Positions 34,249 through 43,535 are shown, numbered from the stretch's first letter. The stretch is 64,000 bases of DNA from Bacteroidales bacterium (GCA_017531225.1 JAFXLL010000005.1:62001-126000), one strand, 5' to 3'. Notes: generated from the letters alone by a model not told the origin. Numbers and translations are program-made.

Positions 34249-34848
34249 TCAAAGGCCTTTCAGCCATTTTTCGACCTTTGCCTTACCCGTGCGCACTTCA
34301 TGTCCATAGATGCTGAACTCGCCCGTGACCTTGGCCTTCGGGAAAGCTTTCTTTACATCACTGGCGCAGGAGGCTAAGCCGCTGCCCTCGTGGGTGGTAA
34401 AGGGGATGACGGTCTTGCCGTCGAGGTTGATGTCCTTGAAGAGGGTGAACATCACCTGCGGGTAGGTGCCCCACCACACGGGACCGCCGATGAAGACGGT
34501 GTCGTATTGGCTGAGGTCGGGGGCGGTGCCTTCGTAAGGCGGAAGCTCGCCCTTGTTGGCTTCTTCTTTAGCAAGATTGATAAGCGGCGTGTAGGCCATG
34601 CCGTCGTACTTGTGGGTGACGATTTCAAACTGGTCGGCACCCTTGATTTCGGTGATGTAGTCGACCACAATCTTGGTGTTGCCGATCTCGATGTTGCCCA
34701 CGCTGTAGTTGTCGCCCGCATGGGAGAAGAAAATGACGATGGATTTGCTCATGTTGTTTTTATTTGATGATTTGACTTCTTGTTTGTTTTGTGCATTGCA
34801 GCTGGTGGCCATAAGGAGTGCCAGGACTGCGGTAATGATTCTTTTCAT
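34249..34848 (-). CDS. Flavodoxin with lipoprotein signal peptide
   Basis: A 199-residue protein. The first 20 residues (MKRIITAVLALLMATSC) form a lipobox signal, a Lys/Asn-rich linker follows, and then a flavodoxin domain starting at an internal Met (MSKSIVIFFSHAGDNYSVG). GGPVWWGTYPQVMFTLF and THEGSGLAS are the FMN-binding 90s and second loops. Flavodoxins are usually cytosolic; this one would be tethered to a membrane face. Translation from the inner ATG would give a soluble form. It overlaps the next upstream acetyltransferase by 4 nt. Confidence 0.85.
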   Translation of the reverse strand: MKRIITAVLALLMATSCNAQNKQEVKSSNKNNMSKSIVIFFSHAGDNYSVGNIEIGNTKIVVDYITEIKGADQFEIVTHKYDGMAYTPLINLAKEEANKGELPPYEGTAPDLSQYDTVFIGGPVWWGTYPQVMFTLFKDINLDGKTVIPFTTHEGSGLASCASDVKKAFPKAKVTGEFSIYGHEVRTGKAKVEKWLKGL

Positions 34849-35378
34849 AGTTCTATAATGTTTTTAATGAATTTTGCAGGATTGCCGCCCACGATGGTAT
34901 TCGGTGCCACATCTTTGGTTACAACAGCACCAGCGGCCACGACAGCGTTCTTTCCGACGGTCACGCCGGGCAAGATGGTGGCGCCTGCACCAATCCAAGC
35001 GTTCTCACAGATGTGGACGGGCTTGCAGAGCAGAATTTGGCGGTCATAGAGGTCGTGGTTGTTGGAGATGAGTTGTGCGTTGGCGGCAATCATCGCACCA
35101 TCATCGATAGTGATGCCGCCGCGAGCCATCATCAAGCAGTTGTTCATGATCATCACATTCTTCCCGATGTGGACACGGTCGAAGCAAACGCCTGTGAGGC
35201 CTAGCATCACCCAACCGCCTTCGCCGAGGTTGTCGCCGAAGAGTTCACGCACAAGGGCGTTGTAGTCGTCGGTGTAAGGCATCGTGTGGTTCAGTTTGAA
35301 AAGGACTTGCGCTTGGCGCACGCCTTCCGCATGTTCTTCGGCTGTGGTCAGCCTGGGGTCAACTCTTTGTTCTTGCAT
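34845..35378 (-). CDS. Hexapeptide-repeat O-acetyltransferase
   Basis: A 177-residue sugar O-acetyltransferase. NNCLMMARGGITIDDGAMIAANAQLISNNHD carries the active-site His (SNNHD). WIGAGATILPGVTVGKNAVVAAGAVV and PNTIVGGNPAKFIK are family signatures. Its ATGA stop/start overlap with the flavodoxin gene implies translational coupling, and a TACTTTTG box lies at 35404-35411. It is related in fold to the acetyltransferase at 30920. Confidence 0.92.
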   Translation of the reverse strand: MQEQRVDPRLTTAEEHAEGVRQAQVLFKLNHTMPYTDDYNALVRELFGDNLGEGGWVMLGLTGVCFDRVHIGKNVMIMNNCLMMARGGITIDDGAMIAANAQLISNNHDLYDRQILLCKPVHICENAWIGAGATILPGVTVGKNAVVAAGAVVTKDVAPNTIVGGNPAKFIKNIIEL

Positions 35379-35472
35379 CGTTGTCAGGTTTTGAATTACG
35401 ATGCAAAAGTACAGCGACTTACTGGGATGTTAGTTTCACAAAAAGCATCATTATTTTCACAAAATCCATCAT

Positions 35473-35506
35473 TTTGTGCTAGTGAGAGAAATAAAGTGTA
35501 ATTTTG
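35473..35506 (+). promoter_or_regulatory. Promoter of an AraC-family gene
   Basis: TTTG (35473-35476), a 22-nt spacer and TAATTTTG (35499-35506) match the phylum consensus. The ATG at 35511 is only 5 nt downstream, so the transcript would be leaderless or nearly so. Confidence 0.75.
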
Positions 35507-35510
35507 CGCC

Positions 35511-36329
35511 ATGAAGATTGATTTTCAGTACGCTACGGATTTTCTCGGGATGAATGATCCTAAATTGAGCCACACTTGCATGCACCTGCTGTGTACAGCA
35601 GGGGAGGGGAGTTTTGTTTTTAACGCGAAATGCTACCACATTGTGAAAAACGATTTGGTGGTGATGCCAAATCCGAGTCGCGCAAAGAGCCTTGTCGCCG
35701 CTTCAGGAATGAAGGTAGAGTGGTTCGCCGCCGACAACAAATTCCTTGCGGGCTTGCTGCCATCGAACAACTACAGTATTGGTGGAAGCATCTCGCTCAA
35801 CCAAGACCCTATCATCAAACTCACCGACGAGCAGGCTGCTATCTTGCTTGCCGACTTCCACCGTCTCCGTGATCGCCTCGGCGACCGCCATCTGCTGTTT
35901 TACCGTGAATTGATGGGAAGTCTCTGCCTGACGATGATGTATGACATCTTCGAGCCTCATGCACAACGCGAGACCACCGATTCCCACAGTGACCGCACCG
36001 CATACATCGTCCGTCAGCTGACCGACTTGCTCGCCACCGGCATCAGTCGCACCGAACGCGAAGTGAGCTACTATGCCGAGCGGCTGAACGTCTCGCCGAA
36101 ATACCTTTCTGCCACGATCAAACGCGTGACGGGCCACAGCGTCAGCAGTTACATCAACCGTGCCACCGTGCCCATCCTGAAAGGCCTTTTGGACGACGAG
36201 CGCTTGTCGCTCACCCAAATCGCCGAACGCATGAACTTCACCTCTCTGAGCTATTTCAGCCGCTACTGCACCAAGCACCTTGGGCAGTCGCCTAGCGAAT
36301 ATCGGCGGAGTCTGCAACCTAAGGGTTAA
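35511..36329 (+). CDS. AraC-family transcriptional regulator
   Basis: A 272-residue protein. The N-terminal sensing domain runs to about 150. The C-terminal HTH pair has EVSYYAERLNVSPKYLSATIKRVTG and LSLTQIAERMNFTSLSYFSRYCTKHLG. The promoter ends 4 nt before the ATG. It is divergent from the acetyltransferase/flavodoxin pair and likely regulates that transcript. Confidence 0.92.
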   Translation: MKIDFQYATDFLGMNDPKLSHTCMHLLCTAGEGSFVFNAKCYHIVKNDLVVMPNPSRAKSLVAASGMKVEWFAADNKFLAGLLPSNNYSIGGSISLNQDPIIKLTDEQAAILLADFHRLRDRLGDRHLLFYRELMGSLCLTMMYDIFEPHAQRETTDSHSDRTAYIVRQLTDLLATGISRTEREVSYYAERLNVSPKYLSATIKRVTGHSVSSYINRATVPILKGLLDDERLSLTQIAERMNFTSLSYFSRYCTKHLGQSPSEYRRSLQPKG

Positions 36330-36341
36330 GGATGCACGGCT

Positions 36342-36827
36342 TCATGCTAAAGTCACAATTCCTCCAGCAACCAGCGCAGCGGGTATGCCCAACAGCATCC
36401 CGATAAGCGCTCCTTTGATGTGGAACCAGTAGTCGTGGTAGGCGGCAGTCATGTCCTCTGTACCAGGGATGACGAAATGCTTGTCGTGGCAGAACCAGAG
36501 GCAGTCGAGTACCAGCGCATCGAACCAATTGACCACCACCCATAAGGCGTAAGCAATAAAGGCGCTGCACCAAAAAGTCTCACATCCGTTGATATACCTC
36601 ACCAACAAGCCCAATAAAACACCAAAGACCGTCATGGCCACAATTTTTTTGATGTAGAAAGACAGCCCACCAGGACGGTTGCTGGCATCGACCAAACCTA
36701 ACTGGTCGCATCGCTCGATGATGGCGGGAGGGTAGTTGAAGATGGTCTTGATGGGGTTTCTTGACATCAGGAACACAAACAGCGTGAACAAGGCGCACGC
36801 GATGATGGATTCGATGAAAAAGGTCAT
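36342..36827 (-). CDS. Four-helix membrane protein, function unknown
   Basis: A 161-residue protein with three to four hydrophobic helices (ESIIACALFTLFVFLM, IVAMTVFGVLLGLLV, FIAYALWVVVNWFDALVLDCLWF, ALIGMLLGIPAALVAGGIV). Between helices are WFCHDKHFVIPGTEDM and YHDYWFH, which look functionally constrained. It is translationally coupled (ATGA overlap) to an MBL-fold hydrolase. I do not know the family. Confidence 0.75.
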   Translation of the reverse strand: MTFFIESIIACALFTLFVFLMSRNPIKTIFNYPPAIIERCDQLGLVDASNRPGGLSFYIKKIVAMTVFGVLLGLLVRYINGCETFWCSAFIAYALWVVVNWFDALVLDCLWFCHDKHFVIPGTEDMTAAYHDYWFHIKGALIGMLLGIPAALVAGGIVTLA

Positions 36828-37861
36828 TTATCTATCTTTTGGTGATGAAAAATACGATCAAAAAGGAATAATTCGCCTATCTGACAAGCAACCAACCGAA
36901 GTCCAAATTGCTCTGCCGCCTTGCGTTCGTTTTTCCGAGGTTCATCCCAAGGGTGGTTCGAGAGGCAGAACTTGGAGTGGTGGACGGTGACGAAACGTTT
37001 AGCACCGAGTTCAGCAACGGCTTGGCCCAATTGCTCGGGCATGGTGTGGATCTGGCTCCAGTTGACATCGTATTGACCGTTTTCCATGATGGCGAGGTCG
37101 ATGTCGCGAAACTGCTCCCCAAAGCGCTTAAAGCGACTGCTATAGCCTCCATCGCCAGAGAAAAAGACCTTTCTCGATGGTGATTCCATCAGCCATGAGG
37201 CTGGCATTGTCTTGGATTTCCAAAAGCCGCGCCCCGAAAAATGTTGAGTGGGCAGACAATGGAAGGTCAAGCCGTCGGAGGTGGCACTTTCATACCAATC
37301 CAATTCGATGAGTTGCTGCTTGTCGTAGCCCCAGTATTCAAAGTTCTCGCCCACGCCCAAGGGACAAACTACCTTCTTTACTCTGTCTTTCAACTCGATG
37401 ACCGTCTGGTAATCCAAGTGGTCCCAGTGGTCGTGCGAGATGAGGAGAAAGTCGATTTCCTTGGGCATGTTCTTAGGTTTGTAGAGGTCAGTCCCAAGAA
37501 AGGCCCGATTGACGAACGAAACGGGCGAGCCTTTATAAAAGACGGGGTCAGCAAGGATGGTCTTTCCGTCCAAGCGGAGCAAAAAGGAACTGTGCCCAAA
37601 CCAAAGGTAAAAGTCGCCCGATTCAGGCAAATGGCTCAAGTCGGTCTTGACAACAGGGATCCTGCCCAACTTTGGGATTCGATTCTTCGGTTTTTTCCCA
37701 AAGAGGAACTTCCCAAGATTCTTCAGCATGCCGCCTTGACCCGTGAACAATGTGGTCGGTTCCTCGTTCTGGAACTTGTCATTCACAAAATGAGGTGACT
37801 TTCGGATGCGTTCGAGGCGTTCGCCACGAGCGGTTCGCCCAAATTGCTTGATGAGGTCCAT
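36824..37861 (-). CDS. MBL-fold hydrolase, UlaG/NAPE-PLD-like
   Basis: A 345-residue cytosolic metallohydrolase. GHSSFLLRL, the zinc motif SHDHWDHLD and the later His/Asp ligands in GDGGYSS and HHSKFCLSNHPWD fit the UlaG-like/NAPE-phospholipase-D-like branch. It may act on phospholipid- or N-acyl-type substrates. Coupled by 4-nt overlap to a membrane protein gene. Confidence 0.88.
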   Translation of the reverse strand: MDLIKQFGRTARGERLERIRKSPHFVNDKFQNEEPTTLFTGQGGMLKNLGKFLFGKKPKNRIPKLGRIPVVKTDLSHLPESGDFYLWFGHSSFLLRLDGKTILADPVFYKGSPVSFVNRAFLGTDLYKPKNMPKEIDFLLISHDHWDHLDYQTVIELKDRVKKVVCPLGVGENFEYWGYDKQQLIELDWYESATSDGLTFHCLPTQHFSGRGFWKSKTMPASWLMESPSRKVFFSGDGGYSSRFKRFGEQFRDIDLAIMENGQYDVNWSQIHTMPEQLGQAVAELGAKRFVTVHHSKFCLSNHPWDEPRKNERKAAEQFGLRLVACQIGELFLFDRIFHHQKIDK

Positions 37862-37909
37862 AAAATGCTGTCAGGCTGTTGCCGGTCATGTGCTTTGCAC
37901 ACAGCGACA

Positions 37910-38443
37910 TCAATTCATCAGCCTGCTTTCGCCCCAAGTGTATTGAGGATAAGCTTTTTTGAGGTCATTGGCTGAACCTTTCACGCCGCTTCCACCGCTG
38001 GTGGCAAAGACATTAAGGGTCTTGCCGCTTAGGTCATGGGCTTCAATGAAAGTGTTGACGATGGTTGGGGCAGTGTACCACCACACAGGGAAACCAATCC
38101 AAACGACATCATAGTCGGCAATGTTTTCGCAACGGCCTTTGATGGCGGGACGCGATGATTTGTCCTGCATTTCAATGGTTGAGCGTGACTGCTTGTCGCG
38201 CCAGTCGAGGTCGGCAGCGGTGTAAGGTTGTTCTGGTGTGATTTCGTATAAGTTGGCGTTGAATTCTTTGGCCAGTTTTTGTGCGGCAGCCTTAGTGATA
38301 CCTGTAGCTGAGAAGTAGGCGATTAAGGTCTTTTTCATGGTTTTATCGTTTGATTGATTGTTTGTGTTATTGTTGTTTGTGTTTTGTCCACAAGCTGTTA
38401 ACATAAGACAGCAGAAGGCGATAATTAGGGTGATGCGTTTCAT
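37910..38443 (-). CDS. Flavodoxin with lipoprotein signal peptide
   Basis: A 177-residue protein with lipobox LMLTAC, an Asn-rich linker and a flavodoxin domain from MKKTLIAYFSATGITK. VWIGFPVWWYTAP and ATSGGSGVKGSA are the FMN loops. As with the protein encoded at 34249, an internal Met precedes the domain exactly, so a cytosolic form is possible. It lies 9 bp downstream of a DUF362-like lipoprotein gene. Confidence 0.85.
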   Translation of the reverse strand: MKRITLIIAFCCLMLTACGQNTNNNNTNNQSNDKTMKKTLIAYFSATGITKAAAQKLAKEFNANLYEITPEQPYTAADLDWRDKQSRSTIEMQDKSSRPAIKGRCENIADYDVVWIGFPVWWYTAPTIVNTFIEAHDLSGKTLNVFATSGGSGVKGSANDLKKAYPQYTWGESRLMN

Positions 38444-38452
38444 ATTTCTGAA

Positions 38453-39487
38453 TTATTTGTCGATGTTTACAATGGTGTACTTTTTAGTTCCTAACCCGAT
38501 GGCTTCGGCATGGTCGATAGTGTGGGTGCCGTGTTGCTTGTCGATGCGGCTGAGCAGGTCGGTGGGGTCGTTGGTGGCGGTCACCTGCTGGTTGTTGATG
38601 ATGTCCACGCAGGCTTGGTCGAGGGCGACGGGGTCGGTGCTGGCAAGGATACCATAGTCCTCAAGCTTCACGGGGGCGGGATGGTCGACGCAGTCGCAGT
38701 CGATGCTCATGTTGTTCATCACGCTGATGTAGATGATGCCCTGTCTCTTTTGGAAGTAGTTCGTCACTGCTTGTGCTGCTGCAGCCATGCTTTCAAGGAA
38801 GCCGTCCTGGTCGCCAATGTATTCAGGAGTCCAAAGCTTGGCCATATCGAGTTTCTCCATCTTTCCCGAGGAGTGGATGTAGGCTTTACCGTTGCTACTG
38901 GCACAGCCGATGCTGAGGTTCTTCAGCGCACCGCCGTAGCCGCCCATCGGGTGACCTTTGAAGTGGTTAAGGGCAATCATGAAGTCGTAGTTGGCGATAT
39001 GTCCGCCCACAATGTCGTATTTGATGTGCCTCTGGTCCTTCACGGGGATGCGGATTTCGTCGTACTCGTCCATGATATCGACAGGGAAGTAGTCGGTGAA
39101 CCCATGACGGCGGATCACTTCCCAGTGGACGGCCGAGTTGTTTCTCTCGTCCTTCTCGTCACCAGGACCATTGCCGTAAGCGGTGTTGCACTCCACGATG
39201 GTGCCATCTACTTCATGCACAAGGTCTTTGATGAGTTCGGGCTTCAGATAGTTGGGGTTGCTGCCTTCGCCGGTGGAGATTTTCACGGCCACGCGGCCTT
39301 TGGCTTCCACGCCTAAAGCCTTGTATATCTTAACCAATGCCTCAGGACTTATTTCGCGGGTAAGATAGACTTTTGCTGTGTTTTCCATATTCGTGTTGAT
39401 TTGGTTATTTTTATTGTCTTCAGGTTGGTTATTGGTGCAGGCGGCAAAGGCCAAAGCACATAAAAGGGTTATTGCTAATTTCTTCAT
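38453..39487 (-). CDS. DUF362-domain lipoprotein
   Basis: A 344-residue protein. After the lipobox (AFAAC) and a linker, the DUF362 domain (about 38-330) contains VAVKISTGEGSNPNYLKPELIKDLV, NHFKGHPMGGYGGALKNLSIGC and DCDCVDHPAPV. DUF362 proteins are often Fe-S or electron-transfer proteins, with the Cys-rich segment here as a candidate cluster ligand. Pairing with a flavodoxin suggests an extracytoplasmic redox chain. A TATTTTTG box lies at 39510-39517. Confidence 0.82.
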   Translation of the reverse strand: MKKLAITLLCALAFAACTNNQPEDNKNNQINTNMENTAKVYLTREISPEALVKIYKALGVEAKGRVAVKISTGEGSNPNYLKPELIKDLVHEVDGTIVECNTAYGNGPGDEKDERNNSAVHWEVIRRHGFTDYFPVDIMDEYDEIRIPVKDQRHIKYDIVGGHIANYDFMIALNHFKGHPMGGYGGALKNLSIGCASSNGKAYIHSSGKMEKLDMAKLWTPEYIGDQDGFLESMAAAAQAVTNYFQKRQGIIYISVMNNMSIDCDCVDHPAPVKLEDYGILASTDPVALDQACVDIINNQQVTATNDPTDLLSRIDKQHGTHTIDHAEAIGLGTKKYTIVNIDK

Positions 39488-39532
39488 CGTTTTGGTTATT
39501 ATATGGTTGCAAAAATAGTAAAAAACCTCAAT

Positions 39533-40288
39533 TCACCGTACCATCCCCGCCAGCGGGTTGACATCAATCAGTTTCAGACTCTTCACCATTTGGGCCGTGC
39601 CTTCCTTGTATTTCTTGAAATGGGCGGTTTGGATGTGGCTTTGGTAGGCCTCTTGGTCGGCGTAGATTTCCAAGATGTAGATCTTGCAGGGGTCTTCCTT
39701 GGTTTGCATGGAGAAAAGGGTCAGCACGCCAGGTTCCACTTTCACAGAAGTCTCGCCGACTTCCTTGGCGAAGGCCATATATTCCTCCAAATACTCGGGC
39801 ACCACTTCGATTTCGGCGAGGCGGACAAGCTTTTCGCCAGCTTTCACTGGTGAGTTGAACTCCTCATCGGTCACTTTTTGGAGCTGAACGGCGTGTTCCT
39901 CGCCTGGCACGATGTCCGTCACGGTGAGGCACTCGATGCTGCTGTCGGGGGTGGCACCGTTCCAGTGGCGGGTGTTGGGTGCCGTGACGATTACATCGCC
40001 TTTGCGGATGAGTTGCTTGTCTTTCCCTTCCTCTTGGTAATAGCCTTCGCCATCAAGCACCATCAGCACTTGGGTGGCGTTGGGGTGGTAATGCCACGAG
40101 TTGCGGCTGCCCTTTTCGAAAAGGAAATTAGTGGTCATCTGGTGGTCGCTGTGACTGACAACAGAGATGTGAACCGTACCCGTATTAAACTCCTCAGGAG
40201 CAATATGTTGTGCTGGGAAAATGGTTTGTTGTGCCATGGTAGTCAAGGATATAAGGAAAATACCGAGTAAAAAGGCTAATTTCTTCAT
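39533..40288 (-). CDS. Exported cupin - antibiotic biosynthesis monooxygenase fusion
   Basis: A 251-residue protein with a type I signal peptide (cleavage after MAQ). Residues 30-140 are a cupin (SWHYHPNATQVLMVLDGEGYYQEEG, APNTRHWNGA, metal ligands His). Residues 150-250 are an ABM-type ferredoxin-like domain (VRLAEIEVVPEYLEEYMAFAKEVGETSVKVEPGVLTLFSM). Fusion and export are unusual. It overlaps the amidohydrolase gene by 4 nt and is probably made with it. Confidence 0.85.
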   Translation of the reverse strand: MKKLAFLLGIFLISLTTMAQQTIFPAQHIAPEEFNTGTVHISVVSHSDHQMTTNFLFEKGSRNSWHYHPNATQVLMVLDGEGYYQEEGKDKQLIRKGDVIVTAPNTRHWNGATPDSSIECLTVTDIVPGEEHAVQLQKVTDEEFNSPVKAGEKLVRLAEIEVVPEYLEEYMAFAKEVGETSVKVEPGVLTLFSMQTKEDPCKIYILEIYADQEAYQSHIQTAHFKKYKEGTAQMVKSLKLIDVNPLAGMVR

Positions 40289-41289
40289 TTATGGAATAGT
40301 TTTAATGCGTTCTTGTATAGGATCATCTCTTTGTAAGGTTCCAAATCGGGCTCGTCCGTCAGGTATTGCTGCATCCGTTGAAGGCCATTCACGAGCACTT
40401 GGGGGGCGACATAGGGATAGTCGGAGCCATAGAGCAAATGGTCGGGTGTGGTAATGGTGAGCATCATTCGGATGACCTCGGGACTATGGGCACCGGCCAA
40501 GTCATAGTAAAGCGAATTCAGGTTGGCTTGCCAGTCGATTTCGCCCACCATCTTGTTGGCTTGCATCACGGCGGTCAGCGACTTCATGCGAGGGACAGCC
40601 AAAGGCAGGTAGGCTCCGCAATGGGGCACGACCACCTTCACTTGAGGATAACGCGCCAACACGTTACGACTGATCATATTGGCTACGGCCCTTGTGGTTT
40701 CCGACAGGTATTCCTGCATGGCCAACGGTGTTTGCTGCATCACCTGCCGGTTGATAGGTTCGGGACGATGCGGATGCAAGATGACGACAGCCCCGCGCTC
40801 GTTGAGCACGAAAAAGAGCGTATCGAGTTCGGGTCCTCCAAGATATTGGCCATAGGCATTGGTCGCCAACTTGATGCCGTCGGCCTTCAAGGTGTCGAGG
40901 GCGTAGACGGCCTCGCGGATGGCGGCATCGACATCAGGCAAAGGCAGCGCGGCACAAAACATGAAACGCTCGGAATAGCGTACTTTCAAGGCGGCACATT
41001 CCTCGTTGAACCTGCGGCAAACCGCCGCCGAAGCCTCGGCATCGCCGAAATATGGCTGCGGGGCGGGCATGGTCAGTACCGAGGTCTGGATGCCAGCCTC
41101 GTCCATGAAAGCAAGGTGTTTTTCGACATCCCATGCAGGGATGGGGAAGCCTTCGTCCATCTCCGCCCCGTTGGCCTTGATATAATCAATGTAGTCCTTC
41201 GTGATGGCATGGCTGTGGAGGTCGATTTGGGCGATGGATTGGATTGCTGAGAAGGCCATGATCAAAAGTGTTATGATGCTTTTCTTCAT
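40285..41289 (-). CDS. Exported amidohydrolase (ACMSD-like)
   Basis: A 334-residue protein with a signal peptide (cleavage after SIAQ) and an amidohydrolase-2 TIM barrel. HSH near residue 25-27, the metal ligands in ILHPHRPEP and VPHCGAYLP, and YGSDYPY (catalytic Asp) fit aminocarboxymuconate-semialdehyde decarboxylase-like enzymes. It is likely a decarboxylase or hydrolase of aromatic-degradation type, located in the periplasm. Confidence 0.88.
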   Translation of the reverse strand: MKKSIITLLIMAFSAIQSIAQIDLHSHAITKDYIDYIKANGAEMDEGFPIPAWDVEKHLAFMDEAGIQTSVLTMPAPQPYFGDAEASAAVCRRFNEECAALKVRYSERFMFCAALPLPDVDAAIREAVYALDTLKADGIKLATNAYGQYLGGPELDTLFFVLNERGAVVILHPHRPEPINRQVMQQTPLAMQEYLSETTRAVANMISRNVLARYPQVKVVVPHCGAYLPLAVPRMKSLTAVMQANKMVGEIDWQANLNSLYYDLAGAHSPEVIRMMLTITTPDHLLYGSDYPYVAPQVLVNGLQRMQQYLTDEPDLEPYKEMILYKNALKLFHK

Positions 41290-41305
41290 TGTGACGGTGA
41301 AAACG

Positions 41306-42211
41306 CTAACAACATGTCCTCGTTTGCCTCAGTTGTTCCTTCCTGGCCGATGGGATAATTTCTTCATGGTAGAAATAGTTGACCACCACGGGTGGCTGGC
41401 CATGCTTAGAGCGTACGGAGTCATCGTTGCGGACGTAGGGAAGCCCCTCTGCCTTGCAGAAGGCTCGCATCTGCATATCGAGCTGCATCCAGTAGGAGCG
41501 GTCTTTGCGGGTATAGATGTCGTGGTAGAGCTGGTCCAGTTCGGGGTGGTTTTCGTGAATCCAGGCGAGAATCTTTCCCTTGTAGTCGCCCCGCAGGTTC
41601 AGGTTCTCGAGCCAAACTAAATTGCAGAAGCCCTTGGCCCGTTTGATGATGGCCTCCACGTCGGTGATGCCAGGAAATATCGGAGAAATGAAGCAGGTGG
41701 TCTCAACGCCTGCCTCGTAGAACTGACGTATGGCCTCCAGTCGGCGTTCGATGCTGACGGCCACGTCCATCTCGCGGCGAAACGACTCGTCGAGCGTGTT
41801 GATACTCCACGACACACGGGCATGGGGGAAGGTCTTGATGAGGTCGAGGTCGCGCAACACGAGGTCCGATTTCGTGGCGATGCTCACGCTGATGCCACTG
41901 TCTTGTAGCTGTTCCAGCAGGGCGCGTGTCCGCTTGTATTTGGCCTCATGTGGCTGGTAGCAGTCGGTCACGGAGCCGAAGAAGGCTTCCTTGCCCGCAT
42001 ACCGCTTGGCATTCTTGATTTCTGGCCAGTACTTCACGTCGATGAACTCGCCCCACGGCTCCGGATGGTTCGTAAACCGCTTCATGAACGAGGCGTAGCA
42101 GTACTTGCAGCCGTGCAGACAACCCACGTATGGATTCACCGAGAAGTCGGCCACCGGCAGGTTTGACTTCGTCATCACCGACTTTACTTCAATCTCTTGT
42201 ATCTTCACCAT
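41306..42211 (-). CDS. Radical SAM protein, SplB/Rv2578c-like
   Basis: A 301-residue radical SAM enzyme. GCLHGCKYCYASFMKR provides the CxxxCxxC cluster motif (about 31-38). FFGSVTDCYQPHEAKYKRTRALLEQL and WSINTLDESFRREMD match the spore-photoproduct-lyase-like branch that is widespread with unknown substrate. The C-terminal tail is Cys-rich (RTRTCC). Confidence 0.9.
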   Translation of the reverse strand: MVKIQEIEVKSVMTKSNLPVADFSVNPYVGCLHGCKYCYASFMKRFTNHPEPWGEFIDVKYWPEIKNAKRYAGKEAFFGSVTDCYQPHEAKYKRTRALLEQLQDSGISVSIATKSDLVLRDLDLIKTFPHARVSWSINTLDESFRREMDVAVSIERRLEAIRQFYEAGVETTCFISPIFPGITDVEAIIKRAKGFCNLVWLENLNLRGDYKGKILAWIHENHPELDQLYHDIYTRKDRSYWMQLDMQMRAFCKAEGLPYVRNDDSVRSKHGQPPVVVNYFYHEEIIPSARKEQLRQTRTCC

Positions 42212-42254
42212 GCTGCTTCTTGTTTTTGGCGCTGTTCAATGTGTTTTATTCCAT

Positions 42255-43496
42255 TTACTTGTTCTCTCCCTTGAACTCGAAACCTGCCTTTTCGACAGCT
42301 TTTTTGACTTCGTCGGCAGTGGCAGTGCCCGTGACCGTCACGGTTTTTGCGCCAAGATTAACCTCGGCTGCGGTCACGCCCTTGATTTCGCCCACGGCTT
42401 TCTCGACGGCAGCCTTGCAGTGGTTGCAGTGCATACCCTCAACGGTGTAGGTCGTCGTGCCTTCAACGGCCTCTTGTTTCTTGAATTTGTCAAAGAGTTT
42501 CAGACTTAATGCGATTATGATAAATGTGACTAAAAGTACAGAACAAATGCTGCGGAACACACTTGGATGGTGCACCGTGGTGGAGCAACAACCGACGTTT
42601 TGGGCAGCGGGCGCAACAAGGTTGGCACCAATGCCCAAGGCGTTGATGAGCAATCCGAAGAGAACGGAAAAGACGACAATCGTGAGCAGATAAATCGTGG
42701 TGAAACGCCGCCCAAGCGATTTGTTCACCACAAGGATGGAGGCCAAATTGACCGCCGGACCCGCCATCAGCATCACCAAGGCCGCGCCTGGCGACAAGCC
42801 TTTCATCATCAGTGCCGCCGCCACGGGGATGCTGCCCGTAGAGCAGATGTACATCGGCACGGCGATGGCGAGGATGACCAACATTTGCAGCAAAGGATGG
42901 TTGCCGAAGGTAAGGAAAAACTCGTCGGGAACGGCCACGTTAATCAATGCGGCCAAGAGCAAACCTATGACGAGGCGCAGCCCAATGTCTTGAATCATTT
43001 CAAAGTAGGCGTACTTGAACACGCGCCAGATTCGGTTGCCTTGTTCTACGCTGCAGGTGGTGGCCGCTGCGTTGTCGTATTCTTCATCTTTCACGAAGCG
43101 GTTCACTAACAAGCCGCCGCAAACTCCCGTAACCAAAGCAGCCACGGGGCGCACGATGGCAAACCCCAAGCCCATCAGCGAAAAGGTGGCCAAAATGGAA
43201 TCGATGCCCGTTTGTGGCGTTGCGATGAGGAACGAAGCCACGGCCCCTTTCGAGGCGCGCTCGTTTTTCAGTCCGATGGCTGTGGGAATGACCCCGCATG
43301 AGCATAAGGGAAGTGGGATGCCCAATAGAGCCGCCCAAAGCACCGAAAACCTGTTGCTTCGCGACAAATACTTGGCGTAGAAGTTCTTGGGTACAAAAAC
43401 GTGCAAAATCCCCGCGATGAGAAATCCCAACAACAAATAAGGACTCATCTCATTGATAATGTGCAGAAACGAAGCAAAGAAACTCTGAAGGCTCAT
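42255..43496 (-). CDS. SO_0444-type metal-efflux permease fused to HMA domain
   Basis: A 413-residue membrane protein of the permease family with the signature PLPLCSCGVIPTAI (about 60-73) and a second CSTGSIP. Several transmembrane helices follow. The C-terminal 70 residues are a heavy-metal-associated domain with GMHCNHC (about 350), which would hand Cu+ or Zn2+ to the permease. A promoter with a perfect 19-nt spacer precedes it. It lies close to ferritin-like, flavin-reductase and ZIP genes of metal homeostasis. Confidence 0.88.
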   Translation of the reverse strand: MSLQSFFASFLHIINEMSPYLLLGFLIAGILHVFVPKNFYAKYLSRSNRFSVLWAALLGIPLPLCSCGVIPTAIGLKNERASKGAVASFLIATPQTGIDSILATFSLMGLGFAIVRPVAALVTGVCGGLLVNRFVKDEEYDNAAATTCSVEQGNRIWRVFKYAYFEMIQDIGLRLVIGLLLAALINVAVPDEFFLTFGNHPLLQMLVILAIAVPMYICSTGSIPVAAALMMKGLSPGAALVMLMAGPAVNLASILVVNKSLGRRFTTIYLLTIVVFSVLFGLLINALGIGANLVAPAAQNVGCCSTTVHHPSVFRSICSVLLVTFIIIALSLKLFDKFKKQEAVEGTTTYTVEGMHCNHCKAAVEKAVGEIKGVTAAEVNLGAKTVTVTGTATADEVKKAVEKAGFEFKGENK

Positions 43497-43535
43497 GGCA
43501 AAATTTGGTTATAAACCGGTTTTTGTTACCAGTTG

